A stretch of 64,000 nt of DNA from Ectobius pallidus (taxonomy: Eukaryota > Arthropoda > Insecta > Blattodea > Ectobiidae). The translations under genes and the position numbers were made by a program. The stretch lies in assembly GCA_964059195.1 (NCBI GenBank), contig CAXKWD010000006.1:8300530-8364529 (forward strand), written 5' to 3'. Shown in pieces: positions 43,560-54,492 of the stretch (positions are counted from its first letter, which is position 1; each line of letters starts with the position of its first letter). The notes under the pieces were generated by a model. The model saw nothing but the letters and a program-made list of their open reading frames with translations, had not been told where the DNA came from and made no database searches.

Positions 43560-44790
43560 ACCAGAGCCTCTTTAGCGTTACCCTTGCACCAAAACGGCTC
43601 TTTTCAGAGCCAACATAATATTTCACATTTAAAAAAAAATACCCTTGCACCAACGCCAACATATTATTTCAGTATTATACAAAACAATTATAAAAAAAAC
43701 AATATTTAACAACAAAACAGGCCCCTTGCACCATAAATAATATTTCACAATTTTTTAAAACGAATATAAAAAACAATAAAATTTCACGAATTATAGAAAA
43801 TGTCGAACAATTAAAAAAATACCCTTGTACCAAACATCATTTTTCACGATCTTTAAACACCGATTTGAAAGAAAAAAAATCACAATAACAAAAGCACCAT
43901 ACATAATATTTCAATTTCACATTTAAAAAAAATACCCTTGCACCAAGGCCAACATATTATTTCAGTATTATAAAAAACAATTATTAAAAAACAATATTTA
44001 ACAACAAAACAGGCCCCTTGCACCATAAATAATATTTCACAATTTTTTAAAACGAATATAAAAAACAAAATAAAATTTCACGAATTATAGAAAATGTCGA
44101 ACAACAAAAAATACCCTTGTACCAAACATCATATTTCACGATCTTTAAACACCGATTTGAAAGAAAAAAAAACATTCACAATAACAAAAGACCCTTGCAC
44201 CATACATAATATTTCACAATTTTTAAAAATGATTATAAAAAACAAAATAAAATTTCACGAAATATAGAAAATGTCGAACAATTAAAAAAATACCCTTGTA
44301 CCAAACATCATATTTCACGATCTTTAAACACCGATTTGAAAGAAAAAAAAACATTCACAATAACAAAAGACCCTTGCACCATACATAATATTTCACAATT
44401 TTTAAAAACGAATATAAAAAACAAAATAAAATTTCACAAATTATGCAAAATATCGAACAGTGAAAAAATACCCTTGTACCAAACATATTTCACGATCTTT
44501 AAACAGGTAAAATAATATTTCACAATAACAAAATACCCTTGCAACACCAACAAACATAATATTTCACAAATGATAAAAAAATAATAATTCACGATAAAAA
44601 AAAATACAAAATGCCAAAAACCCTTGCAACAAACATAATATTTCATGCCAACAGGATATTTCACAATTATATATTTATAAAAAAAATCGAAATTTACATA
44701 ATATTTCCAAATTTTAAAAAACGCCGTGTTATGACAAAAAACATGGCTTAATTGATGCAGAATAATTCCCTTGCACCAACACTACTCTTT
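43560..44790. repeat. Satellite array, ~180 bp units with CCCTTGCACC blocks
   Basis: ACCCTTGCACCA or ACCCTTGTACCA recurs at roughly 43575, 43642, 43724, 43822, 43933, 44014, 44113, 44190, 44290, 44368, 44469, 44537 and 44769. It alternates with AATATTTCACAATTTTTAAA and TTTCACGATCTTTAAACACC. The best-kept units (about 44097, 44275, 44455) repeat every 178-180 bp. An expansion near 43804-44097 gives a longer step. A/T-rich, non-coding. Lies in the THAP/P intron. Confidence 0.8.
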
Positions 44791-44894
44791 TCATAACAAA
44801 CAAACCATCTCAAAATTAGAAAACCCGATTCTTGCGTTAACACTCGCTAACGCAATAGATAACTAAAATATATCGGAACTTCCTTCACTGCTCA

Positions 44895-44975
44895 ACTCGC
44901 TTTCGTGGCGTAATGGCTAAGTCTCTTGGCTACGATGCTAAGGGTCATGCGTTCGATCCCCGTTCGATCCAAAAT
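44895..44975 (+). repeat. tRNA-derived SINE head
   Basis: TGGCGTAATGGCTAAGTCTC (A-box region) and GCGTTCGATCCCCG (B-box) are at tRNA spacing. The acceptor stem does not pair and a purine-rich (GAGGAAGAG)n tail follows to 45085. This is a SINE-like sequence rather than a tRNA gene. Confidence 0.55.
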
Positions 44976-45137
44976 TTAATGTTAGGAATAGGTCTCGAAT
45001 AGGTAGGTAGGGTGAAGAGGAGGTGAGAGGAAGAGAGGAAAGAGACTGGAAAGGAAGAGAAGAAGAGAATAAAGGAGAAATAAATTATTTTTCTCTTTCA
45101 CCATTTCCATACTAGATGTCGCCACCGTCGCTATTCT

Positions 45138-48100
45138 GGGTCATTCCATGTCAAGTGAACCAATGGAAAAACGTGACCACCTCCGATTTTAGTCATACTT
45201 GGTTGTCATGAAGTACCACCTGAGATATGTTGAAGTACAAAATATCAGATTTTTATGTGTTGTAGTTTTCCAGTTATACCCTTCTGAAATATGGAAAAAA
45301 ACCAAATTTTCTGCATAAGTGCAATCACAAAATGACGCATAAATCAAGCTGGAATTGACATAGATGAGTGGGAAAAGTATCAAAATGTAGCTTATATTAT
45401 GAGCTTTAATTTGATACGTCACACGACTACTTTCGAAAAAAAATATTTTCAAGGTTACCCAAAAAAAATTTGAAAACTGAATTTTTCAAAAACCTATATT
45501 TTGAAAATTTTGAAACAATTCTCATAGAAACATACATATTTCAGCATCATGTCCTACAAGTTTTGATAAGGGATCGCAATGGGATCATATTTTTTTACAT
45601 TTATAACAAATACTATGCACGCTGGGTAAGAATATATGACACAGGAATATTGCACTTAATTCTAAAATCCATTCCTTTGTCCAGGGAGTTGTTTACCAAC
45701 ATGCATATACCAACTTGTGCAAGTGGTCAAATGGGTATGAGTAAACACAGTCTGCAAGCATGTGAGTCAGCCAGGGAATGCAAGTTGTAACCTGTTGGAC
45801 CTGGCTTCAGTTGTGCCTTGACTCTCATGCAGTGTGCTTCCTTTCTTCAAAGGCTGTACAAAGACTGTATTGCTGCATGTAAAGTAGTGGGTTCAGTGAT
45901 TAAAATAGGCATTGTGTATTTCCCCAGTATGGCTGAAAAAGTAAGTGAAACAGCAAAGATTTTCTGCTGCAACCCTTTCAAGAAAGACAGACATCAGGGT
46001 GTGAAAAGAAGTGTGAGGCCTGTTACTGACTGGATGTGTGACATGTTTGACACCATTGTGGTAGGTATGAAAATTTGTGACAGTTGTAGGAAAGAACTAT
46101 CAAAGCAGAAACAGGTTACAGATACAACAGATGACTGTTTAGTACCAGTAGCCAATACCACTAGGCCTACTAATGTTGATGAATCATTTGTAGCTTTAGA
46201 TGTTACCTTAGAGTACCTTAATAAGTCTCTAAGCTCTCTAGAGGAGTCACCTGTTGCTAAGAGGAAGTTGCAAATGAAATCATACTGTGATAAAAAATAC
46301 AGTAAAATAAAAAAATGTTTGACAGAAAAGGTACTAACAGCAGCAAGTACAAATACAGAGAAAACTGTTGACCATAAATCAGAATCATGTGAAGTCATTT
46401 GTCAGCTAAAAGAAAAGTTTCAAGAAGAAAATATAAGTGTTAGTGAAAAATTGCAAATTTTAACAGTACTAGGCCTACCTAAAAGCTGGTCATGCAGTGA
46501 AATACAAAATGAATTTCAGGTTAGCAACAGAATGGCAAGAAAAGCTAAAGCATTGGTGAAAGCGAAGGGTATTCTGGCAACACCAAATCCTAAACCAGGA
46601 AAGGTTTTAAATGAATCTGTGATTGAGAAGGTAATAGGGTTCTACAACAGTGATGATGTCAGCCGTCTTATGCCTGGAAAAAAAGATTTTGTTTCTGTGA
46701 AAACAGGTGACAGTAGTAGAATTCATGTACAGAAGAGGCTAGTGTTGGGCAACTTGAAGGAAGTGTACGAGCTGTTCAAAAACAAAAATCCTACTGATAA
46801 GATTGGATTTTCGAAATTTGCTGATTTACGACCTAAACATTGCGTCTTGGCTGGAGGAAGTGGTACCCACACAGTATGCGTTTGTACAGTGCATCAGAAT
46901 GTTAAATTAATGCTACAAGTGTTGAAATCCAAACAAATTACACTGAATGATGGCACAGATATAAGTAATTATAATTCCTGTTTAGCGAAGTTAATGTGTG
47001 AAGAGCCAGGCACAGCATGCCACCTTAATGAATGTCCTTCATGTCCAGGTGTAGATAATTTGAAAGATGAGTTACAGTTGCTGCTAGATAATGAACTGGT
47101 GGACAACATTACATACAAGCAGTGGGTTTCTGTTGACAGATGTAATTTAGTAACCTTCATCAAAACTGCAGATGAGTTTATAGAAACTTTGTGTGAACAG
47201 TTGTTGATTTTGAAGAGACATTCTTTTATTGCAAGAAGACAGGTAGAATATTATAATCACTTGAAGCAGAATATTGGAGTAAATGAAGCTGTGGTATGTA
47301 TGGACTTTGCAGAAAATTATTCGTTTGTACTACAGGATGAAGCCCAGTCTTTTCATTGGAACAATGATCAAGCAACTATTTTTCCTATAGCAGTCTACTA
47401 CAATGATCATAATATACACTACAAAAGTATTGTATGTATCTCTGAATGTCTACAGCATGACACCACTGCTGTTCATTTATTCCAGAAAAGGCTTATCTCT
47501 CATTTGAAGTTGGAAGTAATTAGAGATTTGAAAAAAATTTACTACTTCTCAGATGGTGCAGCTGCGCAATTTAAAAACAGAAAAAACTTTTCAAACTTAT
47601 GCCACCATGTTCATGATTTTGGAATTGAGGCAGAGTGGCATTTCTATGCAACAGCCCATGGGAAAGGAGTATGTGACGGTCTGGGTGGTACTGTGAAAAG
47701 ACTTGCAGGAAAGGCAAGCCTACAGCGGCCATACGAGCATCAAATCATGACACCAGCACAGCTGTTTACATGGAGTGAGGAAAACATCGACTCCATGCAG
47801 TTCTTCTTCTTCAATGAAGCACAATACAACAAAGAGGAAAAAATACTTGCAGACAGATTTCTGTCTACAAAAGCAATACCAGGCACACAGAAGTTCCACA
47901 GTTTCATCCCATTGTCAGATAAAGTGTTGTTGACAAAGGTATTTTCAAGAAGTGAACAGTCATCCACTTTTTCAGTGTTAGGACCACGTGTGCAACAGAG
48001 GCTGAAGCTAGCAGAAGTAAAAGGATATGTTACATGTGAGAACAACAATCATTGGTGGCTTGGTGTAGTTGTGGACAAAAATGAGACAGCACAGATAGTG

Positions 48101-48912
48101 GAACTGATGTTTCTGCACCCTGCAGGTCCTTCTCCATCATTTACTTTCAAAAGTGACTGTCCAAATAAACTGACTGTGCCTCTCTCTCAGATCCTCACCC
48201 TTGTGCAACCTACATGTCCCACTGGCCGTAGTTATTACCTCTCGAAGGAAGAGATGGATGCGGCAACCATGGCTCTAGAAAATTACTGTAGACAATAAAT
48301 TCACGTTTTTGTCATTGAAGAAGGGAAGGTAACATGTTTTCTGTAAGTTTTTCTTTTTGATTGTAATGAAATTTTAGAATTAAGTGCAAGATTACGGTGC
48401 CATATATTCTTACCCAGCGTGCATAGTATTTGTTATAAATGTAAAAAAATATGATCCCATTTCGATCCCATAACAAAACTTGTAGGACATGATGCTGAAA
48501 TATGTATGTTTCTGTGAGATTTTTTTCAAAATTTTCAAAATATAGGTTTTTGAAAAATTCAGTTTTCAAATTTTTTGGGGGTAACCTTGAAAATATTTTT
48601 TTTTCGAAAGTACTCGTGTGACATATCAAATTAAAGCTCATAATATAAGCTACATTTTGGTACTTTTCCCACTCATCTATGTCAATTCCAGCTTGATTTA
48701 TGCGTCATTTTGTGATTGCACTTATGCAGAAAATTTGTTTTTTTTCCATATTTCAGAAGGGTATAACTGGAAAACTACAACACATAAAAATCTGATATTT
48801 TGCACTTTAACATATCTCAGGTGGTACTTCATGACAACCAAGTATGACTAAAATCGGAGATGGTCATGTTCAAAATTGACAAAAAATTGGTTCACTTGAC
48901 ATGGAATGACCC
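45138..48912. mobile_element. Large DNA transposon with ~540 bp TIRs and TTCT duplications (Sola-like)
   Basis: The left end GGGTCATTCCATGTCAAGTG at 45138 is inverted at 48912. The inverted repeats extend from the ends to about 45675 and 48365. The same four bases, TTCT, flank both sides (45134-45137 and 48913-48916). One large transposase gene (45929-48298) lies between. Four-base target duplications, long TIRs and this transposase type point to the Sola group. It sits in the intron of the THAP/P gene. Confidence 0.85.
45929..48298 (+). CDS. Sola-like transposase (intact)
   Basis: 789 codons from ATG 45929. That ATG follows TGTATTTCCCCAG, a likely acceptor of a 5' UTR intron; the open frame itself extends back to ATG 45827. 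Residues 12-50 hold a Cys/His module (FCCNPFKKDRHQ ... ICDSCRKEL). Around residue 170-230 is a helix-turn-helix (SWSCSEIQNEFQVSNRMARK). A Cys cluster (ACHLNECPSCPG) precedes the catalytic region. Candidate DDE residues are D459 in CMDFAENYSF, D542 in YFSDGAAAQFKNRK, and E569 (AEWHF) or D583 (GVCDGLGGTVKRLA). The motif ATAHGKG...DGLGGT is highly diagnostic of this group. No stop or frameshift is present. Confidence 0.75.
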   Translation: MAEKVSETAKIFCCNPFKKDRHQGVKRSVRPVTDWMCDMFDTIVVGMKICDSCRKELSKQKQVTDTTDDCLVPVANTTRPTNVDESFVALDVTLEYLNKSLSSLEESPVAKRKLQMKSYCDKKYSKIKKCLTEKVLTAASTNTEKTVDHKSESCEVICQLKEKFQEENISVSEKLQILTVLGLPKSWSCSEIQNEFQVSNRMARKAKALVKAKGILATPNPKPGKVLNESVIEKVIGFYNSDDVSRLMPGKKDFVSVKTGDSSRIHVQKRLVLGNLKEVYELFKNKNPTDKIGFSKFADLRPKHCVLAGGSGTHTVCVCTVHQNVKLMLQVLKSKQITLNDGTDISNYNSCLAKLMCEEPGTACHLNECPSCPGVDNLKDELQLLLDNELVDNITYKQWVSVDRCNLVTFIKTADEFIETLCEQLLILKRHSFIARRQVEYYNHLKQNIGVNEAVVCMDFAENYSFVLQDEAQSFHWNNDQATIFPIAVYYNDHNIHYKSIVCISECLQHDTTAVHLFQKRLISHLKLEVIRDLKKIYYFSDGAAAQFKNRKNFSNLCHHVHDFGIEAEWHFYATAHGKGVCDGLGGTVKRLAGKASLQRPYEHQIMTPAQLFTWSEENIDSMQFFFFNEAQYNKEEKILADRFLSTKAIPGTQKFHSFIPLSDKVLLTKVFSRSEQSSTFSVLGPRVQQRLKLAEVKGYVTCENNNHWWLGVVVDKNETAQIVELMFLHPAGPSPSFTFKSDCPNKLTVPLSQILTLVQPTCPTGRSYYLSKEEMDAATMALENYCRQ

Positions 48913-49240
48913 TTCTGCTAGTAGTCCTAATGCCGCCGCTAGGTTTCTCCCGACTGTATTAAAGAATCTCCCCACCCTAAACCCCTACTTTCCTCGCTGT
49001 CCCGTTAAGAGAGTAGTGGTGGGGGAGTCGGGTGAGTCGCAATATAATTTTTTCCCAAAACAGGTTCTGGTAAAAGCTTAAGAATTCTGAATTTGTGTTT
49101 TATCCTTAACAGAAGCTTAAGGCAGAAAAACGGCAATGAAGTCCTAAGACTTAACAAGAGCGAGGAGTAGATACCGATTCTACTCTTATTCCTAGGCTTC
49201 TTAGTAATCTGAACAGGATAGCTGAAAAAAAGGAACCAAC

Positions 49241-49352
49241 CTTTTCTCAAGCGTGGCCGATCCAATGGTGCCGTTAATAACGTTCCAGTTTTTGGGTCGT
49301 ATACTGATGTAGTCCTTTCAATATCACATGGATTGAAATGTAATTCACACAC
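49241..49352 (-). pseudogene. THAP-domain exon of the THAP/P-like gene
   Basis: The minus-strand acceptor ATTCTTTTCAG ends at 49353 and the donor AAAAG|GTTGGT follows 49241. The 112-base exon encodes VCELHFNPCDIERTTSVYDP then KTGTLLTAPLDRPRLRK. This is the C-terminal half of a THAP zinc finger, whose CxxH part is CELH. It ends with one base of a codon, which the exon starting at 43273 completes to Gly, giving the family-typical RLRKGAVPS junction. The first half (CX2-4C) is not certain; KKYCTAACEG near 49595-49625 (-) with a GTGAGT donor is a candidate. Confidence 0.65.
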
Positions 49353-49796
49353 CTGAAAAGAATCGAGAAGTGCCGGTAATAGCCTAGGCCTATGGAACAA
49401 TTCTAGGTTATGTTACATACCTAAAGTAAATACGGTAGTTCCCAGTTAATATTAAATGCAGTTTTAAAATAATCTGAAAATATGCCTATTTTGATACATC
49501 AAAGCCTAAATAGGCTTATTCAAGTACAAAATGCACAATCTGCATCTAAATGTGGTAAATATTAAAAACACTTCAAATGTTCAACTCACCACAGAATTGG
49601 GACGTGGATTCAATTCCTTCACAAGCTGCCGTGCAATACTTCTTCATATATTTTATGTATATATGTAAATATATACTTATTAAGAATGCATAGGAATCGA
49701 CCAACTTAATTTTTAGATAATTCTTTTATCTCCGAATGCAATTAAAACTCTTCACCACACGAGATTACACATACAACAGTACGCCATAATAGGACC

Positions 49797-49876
49797 CCTA
49801 GCCGTGACGTCACTGCTTTTCTGGTCATGCGTGTTGCGGCCTTGTTCCAAGGTGGCGTTGCGCTAGCCCTCGGTTT
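49797..49876 (-). repeat. GC-rich repeat, inverted copy of 35214-35292
   Basis: Plus strand GTGACGTCAC, then CGTGTTGCGGCCTTGTTCC, AAGGTGGCGTTGCGCTAG, CCTCGG. Non-coding. Confidence 0.6.
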
Positions 49877-50300
49877 GTCCATGATTATTGGTGTGGTTTC
49901 AACTTTCAAGATAGCTTTTTCTTCTCTTCTTCTTCTTCTAGTGTATGTGGCCTCGGCTTCCATATCGCCATGTAGCCAGTGTGATATTCTAGAAACAATG
50001 TCGACTCCCCAACAGGGAGAAAGGAGTAACAGACCAGGATCAGTGATTGTTGTAGTATTTGTTTACTAATAAGGGACTAACCACCTAGTGTATGAAGCGT
50101 ACGAGTAATAGTATCTCCAATAAAATTATAATACCCTAATGAGATATGAAGAATAAATCGTGTGTATGTCTGTGTGAAATGTAATACGGGAATCTTTGGA
50201 CCATGGAAATCGGGTTGTCACCGAGGCGCACCGGGACATATGGGATAACCGAAGTAGCACCCTGGAAAGAGACCCTCAGCCAACAGAATAGAGAAGTGTG

Positions 50301-50890
50301 TTATAGTTTAATTTTACATCGTTTCATATGTTGGTAGAGCAAATGAAGAATATGGAGTGGGGGGTAATATAGAAGAACATATAGAGACGTTGGAAACGGG
50401 ACATGATAACGTTGAAGTTGTAAATAAAAATGATCATTAGCCGTGCGATTTCTGGGGCATGCCATCACCAGATGATGAACCGAGCCCTCTTGGTTACAAT
50501 GACAAAGGGGAGTGTCGGCAACATGAATTTTATTTAGAAAGTATGGAGAGCTAGTGTGACCTAATTTAATGCGTATGATAGAAGTAAGAAACCAACGAGG
50601 GAATCTGCGATTATAAAACCACGGTCTAATCGGAATTGTGTTTTGAAAGTTATAATAGTGGATATGCGACGTTAAACCATATGTGTCCCATTTACGCTGC
50701 CATTCTTGTCTTAGTAGAGATATGATAGGATGTTTAAAGTGGGATGCAGGCAGTAAAATCTCAGTAAGCTGCCCCCGCTCGCAGGCTTGCTTCGCCAAGG
50801 TATCCACTGCTTCATTTCCCGCTATGCCCGCGTGACCAGGAATCCAGCACATTGAAATTCGTGCGTTCAATGCTAACAATTGATACCACA
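50301..50890 (-). pseudogene. LINE RNase H C-terminus and zinc knuckle fragment
   Basis: The minus-strand frame begins with ISMCWIPGHAGIAGNEAVDT, the last catalytic block of a LINE RNase H. It continues to CHCNQEGSVHHLVMAC, a CX1-2C...H...C knuckle, and a basic end at 50301. The RT and most of RNase H are missing. It resembles I/Jockey-type LINEs and differs from the element at 35755-40305. Confidence 0.75.
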
Positions 50891-52033
50891 GGTGTTTAGA
50901 TAGCTTTTTCTAGTAACATTGGTGTAAGCGTTGGTAGCGTTACAGAATACCGATGACTGAAACTCGCAAGTCGCACAATCGATCTTAAACGCGCCGGTTA
51001 GCAACATGCTAGAAAAGTCTGTTTATCTTAGCGACCAGACTGAAGGTAAGCGAACAAATTTTATTTCATGTTTAACATTCTTCTTGATTTATGTTTCGGG
51101 ATTACCGGTATACATACAAAGAATGGATATTTTTATGTATTAAAAATAAATTTTGCATAAAAGGAATTGAATACATACAAGTAACAATTCCGAAGTCTGT
51201 AATGTGTCAAAAAGATCATTCTCACAAGTTACTGCTAATGTCATACGGATACTCAGAGACACTCTACAGATACTTCATGTCCACCTTTACCTGAAGCAGA
51301 ACTAGACTTTTTTTCTTTTTCTAACAATCTTTGCAATTTTTAAGGTTAATTGTAAATATTCTTTCATGCTTTTTGTTGTATTCTGGATCCTTAGTGATCA
51401 TCCTATTTGGAGGTCGAACGATTTATGTACTTTAGTAATAAATCTTACTACTTATGGGATTTCTAATTTAGTTTGTCTATTAAACAATCTTAATAGTTTT
51501 AGATTCCCATTTTGTTTATTAGATAGTTTCAGCAAACCAGAAGGTTCATAAATGAGTGACTGGACCATAATGTGATAAAACTCTACAGGACACAGGTATT
51601 ACAAATACGACAATTTGTCAAGTCTGACAGATTTGTCAATATATCATGATAATTGTACTTTCATAAATGTTACAACTTTCCTTACATTACAGGCAAATTA
51701 ATGTAAACTGTCAGAAAAATTTACTCTTTCATAAACGCGACAATTTTATTGTCAATTGTTTACTTAAAGATTAGCATGCCATAGATGGCTCTCGTGTATG
51801 CGTACTATAATCGATCTCAACATCGAATGTGATACAAATACAGACCATGCAACTATCGATTACAGTCAAAATGACGTTTAAACTTTAAATGCCGGGCCAT
51901 GTGCTTTCCATGTGGTGGCTTCTTAATAGTGACTCAGTTGCTCCTATTCTTATGATGATTTAATAGTTAAAGTTTTTTTACGTTTTCAATAATATAGGCA
52001 GGTCGTGTTATGTACCAGGCTGCAAGTAGAATG
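50891..52033. other. No recognised gene
   Basis: AT-rich non-coding sequence. Short open frames (for example 51091-51294) have no recognised domain. Around 51600-51750 TCATAAATG/ACAATTTT-type pieces recur. Confidence 0.4.
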
Positions 52034-52248
52034 GGGGCAAAAGATAGATTTATGCTGCACCCCAGCCAAGCTCCGCCGTTTTGTTAGGTTAGGAACGTTT
52101 ATGTTAGTTTAGGAGCAATATACTGAATAGCACGAGGTTTATTATGTCTCACATTGAATTTCTTCTGTGATGAAACCATAAACCCCACCATCCCAGGCGG
52201 GCCTCATTAGAGAGGAGCCTAGGGTGCAGCATAAAACTATTTTTTCCC
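52034..52248. mobile_element. MITE with GGGCAAAAGATAG-type ends
   Basis: GGGCAAAAGATAGATTTATG and CTGCACCC at the left are inverted at the right (GGGTGCAGCATAAAACTATT, TTTTCCC). About 215 bp, non-coding. Confidence 0.65.
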
Positions 52249-52559
52249 GCATAAGAAGAAACCCCAAAGTTATCAGACGTTGCTTATCCTACCATTTTCC
52301 CCAATCAGCCTTCATACCATACTGTTAGCAGAACTAAACCCAGGAAAGATCCACAGAAACGTTCATAGCGATTACTACAGGAAGACCAAAGTAATAGGTT
52401 TAGTTCGGTAAGTAATTTGGTAGGGCTCTTGGGTCTACGCAGGAAAGCAGCTGGTCTCCGCTATTTCTACCGTGCATCAGTCAATGTTCATCCGAGAGGC
52501 ATAAACCATAAATTGAAGAGCGTTTTTTAAAAAGCCGATATCTACATAAAGTTTAGTTT

Positions 52560-52830
52560 TGAGATTTTGGATTTTCATAAATTCCAAACTAATTTCAGTG
52601 TACACGGACGTACTACCAGAAACATGAATGATCTACACAGACCAACTAACTCGTTATAACTCTTTCAGAAGGGTGCTTATTATTCTGCAATACAGATATA
52701 TAACAAGCTTCCAAACAACATTAACTTATTATGTATTCAAAGAAAGAGCAAACCTTTCGAAACATCTGTTAAGGAATTTTTAATAACTCACACCTTCTAC
52801 AATTTGGAGGAATATTTCCAGCTTGGATAA
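52560..52830 (+). pseudogene. LINE C-terminal fragment
   Basis: One frame gives VHGRTTRNMNDLHRPTNS and a neighbouring frame gives QKGAYYSAIQIYNKLPNNI, then KPFETSVKEFLITHTFYNLE. This is the NKLP-plus-basic-tail end of Jockey/CR1-like RT proteins (K..FL..H.FYS.EEY). The rest of the element is missing. Confidence 0.6.
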
Positions 52831-52839
52831 ATTGGCAGC

Positions 52840-53840
52840 TTGCAGTTTCTGTGTATTATTGATATAACATGCATTTATTTTTTGATCTGACGTGTTCTAT
52901 ATCCTTGAGCCCTGCTCAACACAGGATCTACAGGACGAGATATCTATATCTACATCTACATAGAACACCTTAACCGTACATATCGGATTTTCCAAAAACT
53001 ACTATTTTCTACCATTTCTGAGTGGAATAGGTGTCGGAATACGAAAGAACCAGTATAACCATTGGAAAGCCAGCTACTTAAACTATACGAAACAATATAT
53101 ATCTCAATTTCATCAAAACCTGCAGTTATCGGCTTTTGAAAAAATGCTCCTCAATTACCAGCTTAAATGCTGACTATATCACCACCAGTGCTCAAGCTGG
53201 AAATTTTTCTAGGGGGAACTTATAAATCGATAAATCACTAATAGGATCTCGCTTTATCCATTTACAAACATATCAACATAATTATAAACATATTGTTTCA
53301 ACATATCTATTTATAAAATCAGTAAATTTCTAGACAAAAATAAAGTTAATTTTGAATGCATAATTTTCTTGTCTCGTAAGTTACAAGTCTGAAGATGATA
53401 TAATATTCACTGAAGGTTGTTGAAATATTTCTTACATAGGCCTATCACCGACAAATGCTTATCTCAACTTATAAAATTGTTTACATTCTTCTATCTTTTG
53501 AACTTATGTTTCCAGCTCAGGATTTTTATGCAGATGTTACGCATTTCGATGTTCAGTGTAAAGATGTTATATCATATTAATTATACAAACTTTATTGGTT
53601 TTAGATTAGTATAATTTTCAGTTATATTTCAAATGCCTCCCGCTCCCGAAATATAGCATTGAGAATATGAATGTAGCCTACGGTAAATGAAAAGGCATTC
53701 AATTTCATTTATAGAAAAATACTCAACCTCAAATAGTTTGAGTTGGAGGCGAATAAGATGGTACACGAATCAAGATAAATAATACAGTAATGAAACTGTT
53801 GATTACATGATAAAAATAAGTATGTTTTCTTTTATCACAG
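52840..53840. other. No recognised gene
   Basis: AT-rich, upstream of the dynein-like exon. Contains an ATCTACATCT microsatellite-like patch near 52945-52965. Short frames lack domains. Confidence 0.4.
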
Positions 53841-54078
53841 ATGGATGATGTGAGAGTAGAATGGATACAAAATAAAGTTTTGAAGCTCTTTGGAGAGACT
53901 GATGGACGACTGTTTGAAGACCTCCTTAATGAAAATGATGGCGATCTTGGAGATAAAATTATTTCCTTCCTGGATGATGATATAATAGGAGTCAGTGATC
54001 TCACAAGAAGATTGTTCTTTGTTTATAAGACTTATTATGAGAAAGTTGTGGAGGAAGAAGTACTGGTGCCTGAACCAG
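53841..54078 (+). CDS. Exon with N-terminal sequence of an axonemal dynein heavy chain (candidate)
   Basis: The ATG at 53841 follows an acceptor-like TTTTATCACAG. The donor CCAG|GTAAGT begins at 54079. The exon has 79 codons plus one base, starting MDDVRVEWIQNKVLKLFGE. It continues with LFEDLLNENDGDLGDKIISF and RRLFFVYKTYYEKVVEEE. The opening MDDxRVEWIxxKV and the LFFVYKTYY helix recall the start of axonemal dynein heavy chains (DNAH10-like in insects). This rests on pattern memory, not a search. No further exon was found in the window, so the gene would continue beyond 64,000 or across long introns. Confidence 0.45.
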
Positions 54079-54174
54079 GTAAGTTTGTTAAATACCTTCT
54101 ATGATTTTCAGTGCATTGGAAAATTGATAATAACTTAATTACAATTTTTTACTGATACTCAGTATTGTTTTTAA

Positions 54175-54492
54175 AGTGAAACTTCTTTAGGCGCGCTAGG
54201 AGTAAATCGAGAGCTAACTCAAAGTTGCGTTACAAAGACAATCGTCATGAAAGTAGCGGGGCTGTGATGGACTGCACAGAAAACAATCAACCTAATGAAA
54301 TTAAAAAAATCCGAAATGAAAGAATCCAAAATTCAAAAATTAAAAACCGAAATCCAAAATTAAAAAAACCTAGGCTAAATGTCCAAAATTAAATAATTGA
54401 AAATCCAAAATTAAAAAATTTAAAGATCCAAAATTTAAGAAAAATTAAAAAAAACTAAGTTTCACTTCTGTTGCGTGGCATTCCATGCACCC
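54175..54492 (-). mobile_element. T-rich foldback element, copy 3 (inverted)
   Basis: In plus orientation AAGTGAAACTTC begins at 54177. The reverse-complemented tail follows (ACGGA/CTGCACAGAAAACAATCAA), then an A-rich core (AAAATCCAAAATTAAAAAA) and the head AGTTTCACTTCTGTTGCGTG, GCATTCCATGCAC. It is the shortest copy and is a complete inverse of copies 1 and 2. Confidence 0.75.

Noticed and set aside
43880..44664. Minus-strand hydrophobic ORFs in the satellite
   Set aside because: They are translations of A/T-rich tandem repeats and change with the unit phase.
43560..44790. Possible CRISPR-like array because of regularly spaced CCCTTGCACC blocks
   Set aside because: The spacers are themselves repeated, the context is eukaryotic, and no cas genes exist. 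It is a satellite.
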